Of a DNA stretch of 64,000 nucleotides, positions 51,519 to 58,745 are shown one piece after another; within the stretch, counting starts at the first letter, position 1; every line of letters starts with the position of its first letter. The DNA lies in assembly GCA_045807125.1 (NCBI GenBank), contig JBJMHZ010000028.1, positions 1 through 64,000 on the forward strand. The letters run 5' to 3'. The notes beneath the pieces were generated by a model that had not been told where the DNA came from, did no database searches, and saw only the letters and a list, made by a program, of their open reading frames with translations. The translations under genes were made by a program, and so were the position numbers. This DNA is from JBJMHZ01 sp045807125 (GTDB lineage: Bacteria > Actinomycetota > Actinomycetes > JAWWOL01).

Positions 51519-52475
51519 GTGACCACCACGTTCCCCGCGTACTCCGGGCTCGCCGACGCGGCCCGGTCGGAGACGGCGCTGCGGCAGTTCCTGCACGGCC
51601 TGCCAGGGGTCGACCAGGTGGGGGCAGAGGCGAGGGTCGCCGGCCTCGCCACCCGCAGCATCAAGAAGGACGCCAAGCTGTGGGCGCTCGAGACGGCGAT
51701 CCGCATGGTCGACCTGACCACGCTCGAGGGCGCCGACACCGAGGGCAAGGTGCGCGCGCTCTGCGCGAAGGCCCGCCGCCCCGACCCCTCCGACCCGGCC
51801 GTGCCGCCGGTCGCCGCGGTCTGCGTCTACCCCGACCGCATCCCGACCGTGGTCGAGCACCTGCGCGGCAGCGGGGTCAAGGCGGCGAGCGTCGCGACCG
51901 CCTTCCCGAGCGGGCGGGCCAGCCTCGCCGTCAAGCTGGCCGACACCCGCGAGGCGGTCGCCGCCGGCGCCGACGAGGTCGACATGGTCATCGACCGCGG
52001 TGCGTTCCTCGCCGGGCGCTACCAGCTGGTGCACGACGAGATCGTCGCGGTGAGGGACGCCTGTGGCAGCGCCCACCTCAAGGTGATCCTCGAGACCGGC
52101 GAGCTGGCGACGTACGACAACGTGCGGCGGGCCTCGTGGCTCGCGATGCTCGCCGGCGCCGACTTCATCAAGACCTCGACAGGGAAGGTCGCCCCGTCCG
52201 CCACCCTGCCGGTCGCGCTGGTGATGCTGGAGGCGGTGCGCGACTTCGCCGACGCCACCGGCCGGCGGGTCGGCGTCAAGGTGGCCGGTGGCGTGCGCAC
52301 GGCCAAGGACGCGATCCGCTACCTGGTCGTGACGAAGGAGACGGCCGGCGACGAGTGGCTCGTGCCGGACCTGTTCCGCATCGGCGCGTCGAGCCTGCTG
52401 AACGACCTGCTCATGCAGCGGACCAAGCAGCTCACCGGCCGCTACTCCGGCCCCGACTACTTCACCCTGGACTGA
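51519..52475 (+). CDS. deoC: Deoxyribose-phosphate aldolase
   Basis: 318 residues from the GTG at nt 51519. It cleaves 2-deoxyribose 5-phosphate to glyceraldehyde 3-phosphate and acetaldehyde. Schiff-base Lys218 lies in DFIKTSTGK and the second catalytic Lys254 in GVKVAGGVRT. EVDMVIDRGAFLAGRY is also typical. It is longer than E. coli DeoC, as usual for the actinobacterial/eukaryotic-like group. Two aldehyde dehydrogenase genes follow at once and would oxidise the acetaldehyde. Confidence 0.95.
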   Translation: MTTTFPAYSGLADAARSETALRQFLHGLPGVDQVGAEARVAGLATRSIKKDAKLWALETAIRMVDLTTLEGADTEGKVRALCAKARRPDPSDPAVPPVAAVCVYPDRIPTVVEHLRGSGVKAASVATAFPSGRASLAVKLADTREAVAAGADEVDMVIDRGAFLAGRYQLVHDEIVAVRDACGSAHLKVILETGELATYDNVRRASWLAMLAGADFIKTSTGKVAPSATLPVALVMLEAVRDFADATGRRVGVKVAGGVRTAKDAIRYLVVTKETAGDEWLVPDLFRIGASSLLNDLLMQRTKQLTGRYSGPDYFTLD

Positions 52476-52480
52476 TCGCC

Positions 52481-53932
52481 ATGACGTCCGACACCCCCAC
52501 GTGGGAGTACGCGCCGGCCCCGGAGTCGCGCGACATCGTGTCGCTGCGCTCGTCGTACGGCCTGTTCGTCAACGGCCGCTTCGTCGACCCGGGCGACGGG
52601 GGCTCGTTCAAGACCGCCAACCCGGCCACCGAGGAGGTGCTCGCCGAGGTCGCGGAGGCCGGCGCCGGCGACGTCGACCAGGCGGTCGCGGCAGCGCGGC
52701 GCGCGTACGAGCGCACGTGGGGGCCGATGCCGGGCCGCGACCGGGCGAAGTACCTCTACCGCATCGCCCGGCTGATCCAGGAGCGCTCCCGCGAGCTCGC
52801 CGTCCTCGAGACGCTCGACAACGGCAAGCCGATCAGGGAGTCGCGCGACGTCGACGTGCCGCTCGCGGCCGCGTGGTTCTTCCACTACGCCGGTTGGGCG
52901 GACAAGCTCGCCCACGCCGGTCTCGGCCCCGACCCGCGCCCCATCGGCGTCGCGGGGCAGATCATTCCGTGGAACTTCCCGCTGCTGATGCTCGCGTGGA
53001 AGATCGCGCCTGCCCTGGCGTGCGGCAACACGGTGGTGCTGAAGCCCGCCGAGACAACGCCGCTGTCGGCGCTCGCCTTCGCCGAGATCTGCCAGCAGGC
53101 CGACCTGCCGCCCGGCGTCGTCAACATCCTCACCGGCGCGGGCGAGACCGGCCGGGCGCTGGTCGCGCACGAGGGCATCGACAAGGTGGCGTTCACCGGG
53201 TCGACCGACGTCGGCAAGGAGATCCAGCGGGTGACCGCGGGCACCGGCAAGCGGCTGACGCTGGAGCTCGGCGGCAAGGCGGCCAACATCATCTTCGACG
53301 ACGCGGCGATCGACCAGGCGGTCGAGGGCATCGTCAACGGCATCTTCTTCAACCAGGGCCACGTGTGCTGCGCGGGCTCGCGGTTGCTGGTGCAGGAGTC
53401 GGTGGCCGAGGCGGTGCTCGACCGGCTGAAGCGCCGCCTGACCACGCTGCGCCTCGGCGACCCGCTGGACAAGAACACCGACATCGGCGCCATCAACTCG
53501 GCCGTGCAGCTCGACAAGATCCGCATGCTGAGCGAGGCCGGCGAGGCCGAGGGGGCGCAGCGGTGGTCGGCGCCGTGCGAGCTGCCGAGCCGCGGCTACT
53601 GGTTCGCGCCGACGCTGTTCACCGGCGTCTCGCAGTCGCACCGGATCGCCCGCGAGGAGATCTTCGGACCGGTCCTGTCGGTGCTGACCTTCCGCACGCC
53701 GGCCGAGGCGGTCGAGAAGGCGAACAACTCGCCGTACGGCCTGTCCGCCGGCGTCTGGACCGAGAAGGGGTCTCGCATCCTCTGGATGGCGCAGCAGCTG
53801 CGCGCCGGCGTCGTCTGGGCCAACACGTTCAACCGCTTCGACCCCTCGTCGCCGTTCGGCGGCTACAAGGAGTCAGGCTACGGCCGCGAGGGCGGCCGGC
53901 AGGGGCTGGAGGCCTACCTCGATGTCCACTGA
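52481..53932 (+). CDS. Aldehyde dehydrogenase
   Basis: 483 residues, starting 5 bp after deoC. All ALDH elements are present: IPWNFPLLMLAWK, the NAD-binding FTGSTDVGKEI, catalytic Glu262 in LELGGK, catalytic Cys296 in GHVCCAGSR and EEIFGPVL. It probably oxidises acetaldehyde from the DeoC reaction to acetate with NAD. The next, shorter ALDH homologue overlaps it by 11 bp, suggesting they form one complex. Confidence 0.94.
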   Translation: MTSDTPTWEYAPAPESRDIVSLRSSYGLFVNGRFVDPGDGGSFKTANPATEEVLAEVAEAGAGDVDQAVAAARRAYERTWGPMPGRDRAKYLYRIARLIQERSRELAVLETLDNGKPIRESRDVDVPLAAAWFFHYAGWADKLAHAGLGPDPRPIGVAGQIIPWNFPLLMLAWKIAPALACGNTVVLKPAETTPLSALAFAEICQQADLPPGVVNILTGAGETGRALVAHEGIDKVAFTGSTDVGKEIQRVTAGTGKRLTLELGGKAANIIFDDAAIDQAVEGIVNGIFFNQGHVCCAGSRLLVQESVAEAVLDRLKRRLTTLRLGDPLDKNTDIGAINSAVQLDKIRMLSEAGEAEGAQRWSAPCELPSRGYWFAPTLFTGVSQSHRIAREEIFGPVLSVLTFRTPAEAVEKANNSPYGLSAGVWTEKGSRILWMAQQLRAGVVWANTFNRFDPSSPFGGYKESGYGREGGRQGLEAYLDVH

Positions 53933-54824
53933 GCCGAAGCCGGCGCCGCGGCTGGACGTGCGGAAGACCTACAAGCTGTTCATCGGCGGCGCCTTCCCGC
54001 GCAGCGAGAGCGGCCGGTCGTACGAGGTGACCGGCGCCGACGGCCACTTCCTCGCCAACGCGTCGCGCGCCTCCCGCAAGGACGCGCGCGACGCCGTCGT
54101 CGCCGCCCGCAAGGCGGTGCCGGGCTGGAGCGGCGCAACGGCGTACAACCGCGGCCAGGTCCTCTACCGGGTCGCGGAGATGCTCGAGGGCCGTCGCGCG
54201 CAGTTCGTCGACGAGGTGCGGCGCGGCGAGGGCGGCCCGGCCGCCGAGGCCGAGCGGCAGGTCGACGCCGCGATCGACCGCTGGGTCTGGTACGCGGGCT
54301 GGTCGGACAAGCTCGCCCAGATGCTGGGGTCGAGCAACCCGGTGGCCGGCCCGTACTTCGACTTCTCGGTGCCGGAGCCGACCGGCGTGGTGGCCGTGCT
54401 CGCCCCGCAGCGCTCGTCGTTGCTCGGGCTCGTCTCGGTCGTCGCACCGGTCGTCGTCAGCGGCAATGCGTGCGTGGTCGTGGCGAGCGAGCGGCGCCCG
54501 CTGCCGGCGATCACGCTGGCCGAGGTGCTCGCCACCTCCGACCTGCCGGCCGGCGTGGTCAACGTCCTCACCGGCCGCACCGCCGAGCTCGCGCCGGTGC
54601 TGGCTGCGCACATGGACGTCAACGCGCTCGACCCCACCGGCGCGCTCGACGGGCAGGGCGACGAGATCGGCATCGACCTCGCCGGGCTCGAGCGCCTCGG
54701 TGCCGACAACATGAAGCGGGTGCTGCGGCCGGTCGCCACCGACGACTGGTACGCCGAGCAGGGCCTCGCCCGGCTGCGCGCGTTCCTCGAGACCAAGACG
54801 GTCTGGCACCCGATCGGCGTCTGA
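53922..54824 (+). CDS. Truncated, non-catalytic aldehyde dehydrogenase paralogue
   Basis: 300 residues, against ~480 for the family. It matches the ALDH N-terminal half (KLFIGGAFPRSESG, AYNRGQVLYRVAEML, PTGVVAVLAPQRSSLLGLVSVVAPVVVSGN, LPAGVVNVLTGRT). It then skips the region with the Glu and Cys active site and ends in a short helical tail. The frame is clean and overlaps the complete ALDH, so this looks like a stable partner subunit rather than a pseudogene. It may hold or stabilise the active enzyme. The order deoC-ALDH-short ALDH suggests a dedicated acetaldehyde-processing unit (inference). Confidence 0.87.
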   Translation: MSTEPKPAPRLDVRKTYKLFIGGAFPRSESGRSYEVTGADGHFLANASRASRKDARDAVVAARKAVPGWSGATAYNRGQVLYRVAEMLEGRRAQFVDEVRRGEGGPAAEAERQVDAAIDRWVWYAGWSDKLAQMLGSSNPVAGPYFDFSVPEPTGVVAVLAPQRSSLLGLVSVVAPVVVSGNACVVVASERRPLPAITLAEVLATSDLPAGVVNVLTGRTAELAPVLAAHMDVNALDPTGALDGQGDEIGIDLAGLERLGADNMKRVLRPVATDDWYAEQGLARLRAFLETKTVWHPIGV

Positions 54825-55230
54825 GCGCATCCCGTACGCATCCACAGGGCCGGCGTCGATCTTCGCTGCGCCGCCTACGATCACCACCTGGCGGCCGTCC
54901 AGGAGCGGGCGGTTCCGACGAGCCACGCTCAGGCGGCGCGGGCGCTGGACCTGGTGGACCGGGTCGCGGGGACGGCCGGCGGGCGGACGTTCCTCGCGCT
55001 GGCGGCGCTGCACGCCGTCCTCAGCTGAGCGGCCGGCGTAACGCGAACCGTCTGCCCACGATCTCCGTGGTGAGGGAGCGGGTGACGCTCCGTCGTGATG
55101 CTCACGCATGGTAGCAAGGCATGTCAGATTAGGTGATCTCACCTGCCAGCAAGGCGAAGTGCACCGTAGGGTGCGGGATGTGACCGGCGAGGAACGCCGG
55201 CTTGTCCCCTCGACGAAGGAGATGTCCGAC
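54825..55230. other. Intergenic region with a start-less coding relic
   Basis: 406 bp with no intact gene. A frame from nt 54843 to the TGA at nt 55028 reads like protein (for example HAQAARALDLVDRVAG and FLALAALHAVLS) but lacks a usable start codon, so it may be the tail of a lost gene. The rest is the upstream region of the next gene, including a near-palindrome at 55131-55144. Confidence 0.45.
55131..55144. promoter_or_regulatory. AGGTGA-TC-TCACCT inverted repeat, candidate operator
   Basis: Perfect 6-bp arms flank a 2-bp centre, preceded by ATT. It lies 87 bp before the start of the secreted propeller protein. It has some likeness to DtxR/IdeR-type boxes (TTAGGT...) but is centred differently, so a metal regulator is only a possibility. 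Confidence 0.35.
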
Positions 55231-56355
55231 GTGCAGCGCCAGGGGGTCGTCGCGGCAGTCGTCGCGGCCGGGCTCGCGCTCGCCGCAGCGCCTGCCATGG
55301 CAGCTACGCCGAGCTCCGCCCCGTCGTCGGCCACGTGGCAGACCAACGGTCCGGTCTACTCGGTGGTCTACGCCGGCGGCCGGATCTACATCGGTGGCGC
55401 GTTCACGAGCGTGCGCCCGCCCGGCTCGTCCACCACGGTGACGACCCGCAACCACATCGCCGCGTTCAGCGCGACATCAGGCGCGCTGCTCTCCTGGAAC
55501 CCCAACGTCGACAACACCGTCCGCTCCATCGCGGTCGGCCCGACCGGCACGGTCTACGTCGGCGGCCAGTTCGCGACCGTCCACGGCGTGAAGCGGTACA
55601 AGCTGGCCGCCCTCACCGTCGACACCGGCGCGCCGACCTCCTGGGCGCCCATTCCCAACGCGCTCGTCCGCTCGATCGGGCTGTCGAGCGACGCGTCGAC
55701 GCTTTACGTAGGTGGCGACTTCACCGCCGTGGCGGGCGTCGCCCGCCAGCACGCCGCGGCGATCAGCACCTCGGGGACCGGCGCCGTCACCAGCTGGCGC
55801 GCCGACACGACCTCCAGCGGCACGACGTTCACCAACGTGACCTCCCTGCTGGTCGCCGGCAGCCGGGTCTACCTGGGCGGCAACTTCGCCGCGGTCAACG
55901 GGACGTCCCGGGTCAACTCGGCCGCCGTCAACTCGTCGAACGGCGCCGTGCAGTCCTGGAAGGCCAGCACGCCGGTGACGGTCCTCGGCCTCGCCACCGA
56001 CGGCACCCGGGTCTTCATCGCCGGGCGCGGCTCCGGCGGCTTCCTCGAGGCGTTCAGCGCCTCGACGGGGGCACTGGCATGGGGCGCGCCGGCCGACGGC
56101 GACGTCCAGGCGATCGCCGTGCGCGGCTCGGAGCTGTACGTGGGCGGGCACTTCAACACCCTGCAGGGCGCGACCCGTCACCACCTCGCGGCGCTCAGCG
56201 CCTCGACCGGTGCGCTGCTCGGCTGGAACCCTGGCGTCAACGCCTCGGTGGGCATCACGGCCCTCGGCACCAGCACGAGCGCCGTCGGGGTCGGCGGCGA
56301 CTACACGATCATCGGCGGCATGGCGCAGCAGGACTTCGCGCAGTTCGCCGGCTGA
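55231..56355 (+). CDS. Secreted beta-propeller (delta-60/DUF5122-like) protein
   Basis: 374 residues from a GTG at nt 55231, which sits nine bases after AAGGAG. The ATG at nt 55222 abuts that site with no spacing and is less likely. The signal peptide has a short basic start, a Val/Ala/Leu core and AMA cleavage around residue 22. The mature part is repeated ~45-60-residue units with VYSVVYAGGRIYIGGAFTSV, YVGGQFATV, LYVGGDFTAVAG and YVGGHFNTL, typical of delta-60-type propellers of secreted actinobacterial proteins. No catalytic residues are seen. A cell-surface or matrix binding role is plausible. Confidence 0.88.
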   Translation: MQRQGVVAAVVAAGLALAAAPAMAATPSSAPSSATWQTNGPVYSVVYAGGRIYIGGAFTSVRPPGSSTTVTTRNHIAAFSATSGALLSWNPNVDNTVRSIAVGPTGTVYVGGQFATVHGVKRYKLAALTVDTGAPTSWAPIPNALVRSIGLSSDASTLYVGGDFTAVAGVARQHAAAISTSGTGAVTSWRADTTSSGTTFTNVTSLLVAGSRVYLGGNFAAVNGTSRVNSAAVNSSNGAVQSWKASTPVTVLGLATDGTRVFIAGRGSGGFLEAFSASTGALAWGAPADGDVQAIAVRGSELYVGGHFNTLQGATRHHLAALSASTGALLGWNPGVNASVGITALGTSTSAVGVGGDYTIIGGMAQQDFAQFAG

Positions 56356-56369
56356 GCGCCGGCCGCGGC

Positions 56370-57476
56370 TCAGGCCTCCAGGGCCTCCGAAGCTGCGCGC
56401 TTGGTCGCGAAGCCGGGCTTGATCCGCTCGTTGATGATGGTGAGCCGCTCGTCGAAGTGCGCGAACGCGCTCTTCATCGCGTTGATGGTGAACCACTGGA
56501 TGTCGTCCCAGCCGTAGCCGAACGTGTCGGCGAGCGCCGCGAACTCGCTCGACAGCGTCACGCCGCTCATCAGCCGGTTGTCGGTGTTGACGGTCACCCG
56601 GAACCGCAAGTCGTGCAGGAGCTTGATGGGATGCTCGGCCAGCGAGCGGGCCGCGCCCGTGTGGACGTTGGACGTCGGGCACATCTCCAGTGGTACGCGC
56701 GTGTCGCGCACGTGCGCCGCGAGCCGGCCCAGCCGCGGGCGGCCGTGCTCGAACGAGATGTCGTCGACGATGCGCACGCCGTGGCCGAGCCGGTCGGCGT
56801 TGCAGTACTGGAGCGCCTCCCAGATCGACGGCAGGCCGAACGCCTCCCCGGCATGGATCGTGAAGCGGAAGCTCTCGCGCTGGACGAGCTGGAACGCGTC
56901 GAGGTGGCGGGTCGGCGGGTAACCGGCCTCCGCTCCCGCGATGTCGAAGCCGACGACGCCCTCGTCGCGGTAGCGCACCGACAGCTCGGCGATCTCCCGC
57001 GAGCGCGCCGCCGTGCGCATCGCGGTCAGCAGCGCCCTGACGACGATGGGGCGGCCGTCGGCTGCGGACTCCACGCTGCCCTCGCGGAACCCGGCGAGCA
57101 CCGCCTGCACGACGTCGTCGAGCGACAGGCCCTCCTCCACGTGCAGCTCGGGGGCGAAGCGCACCTCGGCGTAGACCACCCCGTCGGCGGCGAGGTCGCG
57201 CGCGCACTCGGCGGCGACCCGGTGCAGCGCGTCCTTCGTCTGCATCACCGCGATCGTGTGGCGGAAGCCCTCCAGGTAGAGCTGGAGGCTCAGCCGCGCG
57301 GCGCCCTCGACGAACCACGCAGCCAGCGCGTCGACGTCGTAGCTGGGCAGCTGGGCGTACCCCTGCTCGCGCGCCAGGTCAACGATCGTCGAGGGGCGCA
57401 CCCCACCGTCGAGGTGATCGTGCAGCAGCACCTTCGGCGCGGTGCGGATCTCGTCGAGCGTCGGAGCTGTCGCCAT
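56370..57476 (-). CDS. add: Adenosine deaminase
   Basis: 368 residues. It deaminates (deoxy)adenosine to (deoxy)inosine, the substrate for the phosphorylase encoded at 46.3 kb. The zinc and catalytic residues of the family are visible: LHDHLDGG near the N-terminus, HAGEAFG (His and Glu), RLGHGVRI and NTDNRLMSG with a metal-binding Asp. It ends convergently with the propeller gene. Functionally it completes the nucleoside salvage set of this part of the window. Confidence 0.95.
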   Translation of the reverse strand: MATAPTLDEIRTAPKVLLHDHLDGGVRPSTIVDLAREQGYAQLPSYDVDALAAWFVEGAARLSLQLYLEGFRHTIAVMQTKDALHRVAAECARDLAADGVVYAEVRFAPELHVEEGLSLDDVVQAVLAGFREGSVESAADGRPIVVRALLTAMRTAARSREIAELSVRYRDEGVVGFDIAGAEAGYPPTRHLDAFQLVQRESFRFTIHAGEAFGLPSIWEALQYCNADRLGHGVRIVDDISFEHGRPRLGRLAAHVRDTRVPLEMCPTSNVHTGAARSLAEHPIKLLHDLRFRVTVNTDNRLMSGVTLSSEFAALADTFGYGWDDIQWFTINAMKSAFAHFDERLTIINERIKPGFATKRAASEALEA

Positions 57477-57506
57477 GCCGAGAAACCTACCCGACGGCGC
57501 TCCGGC

Positions 57507-58349
57507 TCAGAACCCGCGAAGCGGCAGCTCCGCGGGGCGCTGCAGCCAGTTGTCGGCCGGGTAGCGCGCCCCTGCGTCGATCAGGTGGACCGAGTACGCG
57601 TGCCGCGACCGGTCCGACCGGTTGGGCCCTGACAGGTGCGGCAGCAGGCCGTGCAGCACGACGACCGAGCCGGCCGGTGCCTCGAGCGGCACCAGCCGTG
57701 GGTCGTCCGCGCTCGGCAGCGGCTCGTCGTCGAGCGCCTCGAACCGGGTCGTCCGGTCGGGATTCACCACGAAACGCTTGCGCAGCGGCGTCCGGTGACC
57801 ACCCGGGAGCGCCCAGAGGCAGCCGTTCTCGATCGTCGCGTCCTGGAGCGCCACCCACAGGCCGGTCACCGTGATCGGATCGGTGCAGAGGAACGTCGCA
57901 TCCTGATGGTTGACGACCTCGCCGCCGATGCGGGGCTGCTTGAAGATGTACATCGACTGCAGCAGCAGCGGGCGCCCGAGGCCCACGTCGGCGGCCAGCT
58001 CGGCGAGCTCGGCACGCCGCGAGAACGCGCTGAAGACGGGATCGAGGTCGTGCTGCGCGTGCCCGATCTTGTTGATGGACAGGTGCTTCGGCTGGCGCAG
58101 CGACCCGTCCGGCGCGAACGCCTCCTCCTCGAAGAAGAAGCAGATCCGATCGCCCGAGGACAGGAAGTACTCGTCGGTCGTCCGCGTCTGGTCGGTGGTG
58201 GAGAAGACCGAGACGGTCTCGGGCTCGAACGCGTCGACGAGCTCCGCCGCGCGGGCGATCAGCTCGTCGCAGGCACGAGCCGGGATCAGCCGCTCCAGCA
58301 GGAGGAAGCCGTCCCGGTCGTAGGTGGCCAGCTGCTCGGCGCTGAGCAT
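57507..58349 (-). CDS. Phytanoyl-CoA dioxygenase (PhyH) family oxygenase
   Basis: 280 residues. It is a double-stranded beta-helix Fe(II)/2-oxoglutarate oxygenase with the metal triad HxD in VNHQDAT and a distal His in LHGLLPH, followed by the 2-oxoglutarate-binding Arg region SDRSRHAYSVHL. GSVVVLHG and ALPGGHRT are also typical. Its ATG shares one base with the stop of the cupin gene upstream (TGATG), so the two are co-translated. The substrate is unknown. The family hydroxylates acyl-CoAs and diverse small molecules. Confidence 0.9.
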   Translation of the reverse strand: MLSAEQLATYDRDGFLLLERLIPARACDELIARAAELVDAFEPETVSVFSTTDQTRTTDEYFLSSGDRICFFFEEEAFAPDGSLRQPKHLSINKIGHAQHDLDPVFSAFSRRAELAELAADVGLGRPLLLQSMYIFKQPRIGGEVVNHQDATFLCTDPITVTGLWVALQDATIENGCLWALPGGHRTPLRKRFVVNPDRTTRFEALDDEPLPSADDPRLVPLEAPAGSVVVLHGLLPHLSGPNRSDRSRHAYSVHLIDAGARYPADNWLQRPAELPLRGF

Positions 58350-58711
58350 CAGGCCTCCTCGTCGCGGCCGGCCAGCTCGGGGGCGAACGCCGGCAGGCAG
58401 ACCGCGATGTACTCCGCGCCGTCGTCGCCGGTGCGGTAGCGCACCTTCGTGCCGGCCGGCGTCAGCACCGCCTCGCCGCCACGCACGGTCAGCGTGCCGC
58501 CGCCGTGCTCGATCAGCAGGGTGCCGGAGAGGACGACGGTGTACTCGTCGAACTCGGGTGATTGCGGCGGTTCCGCCCAGCCGCCCGGCGCCTTCATGTG
58601 CGCGACGCTGACCCGCTGCTCGCCGTTGTTGACCCGTCCGACGTACTCGTCGATCACCTTGCCCCCCGGCACCGGGATGCGGGTCGGCGACTCGATGTGC
58701 CGGACGGTCAT
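58349..58711 (-). CDS. Small cupin-domain protein
   Basis: 120 residues from the ATG at nt 58711. It is a single cupin barrel: PEFDEYTVVLSGTLLIEHGGGTLTVRGGEAVLTPAGTKVRYRTG. The first motif has Glu and Asp where many cupins have two His, and the second motif lacks a clear His, so metal binding is doubtful. It may resemble EutQ-type cupins. It is coupled to the PhyH-type oxygenase downstream and starts 34 bp after the molybdenum-enzyme operon. Confidence 0.85.
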   Translation of the reverse strand: MTVRHIESPTRIPVPGGKVIDEYVGRVNNGEQRVSVAHMKAPGGWAEPPQSPEFDEYTVVLSGTLLIEHGGGTLTVRGGEAVLTPAGTKVRYRTGDDGAEYIAVCLPAFAPELAGRDEEA

Positions 58712-58745
58712 GCGTGCCTCCGCGGGCGTTGACGGCTCGCAGCCA

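Noticed and set aside
53922..54824. Aldehyde dehydrogenase pseudogene
   Set aside because: The frame is uninterrupted, overlaps the upstream gene in a coupled manner and has its own stop after a non-ALDH tail, which suits a stable subunit better.
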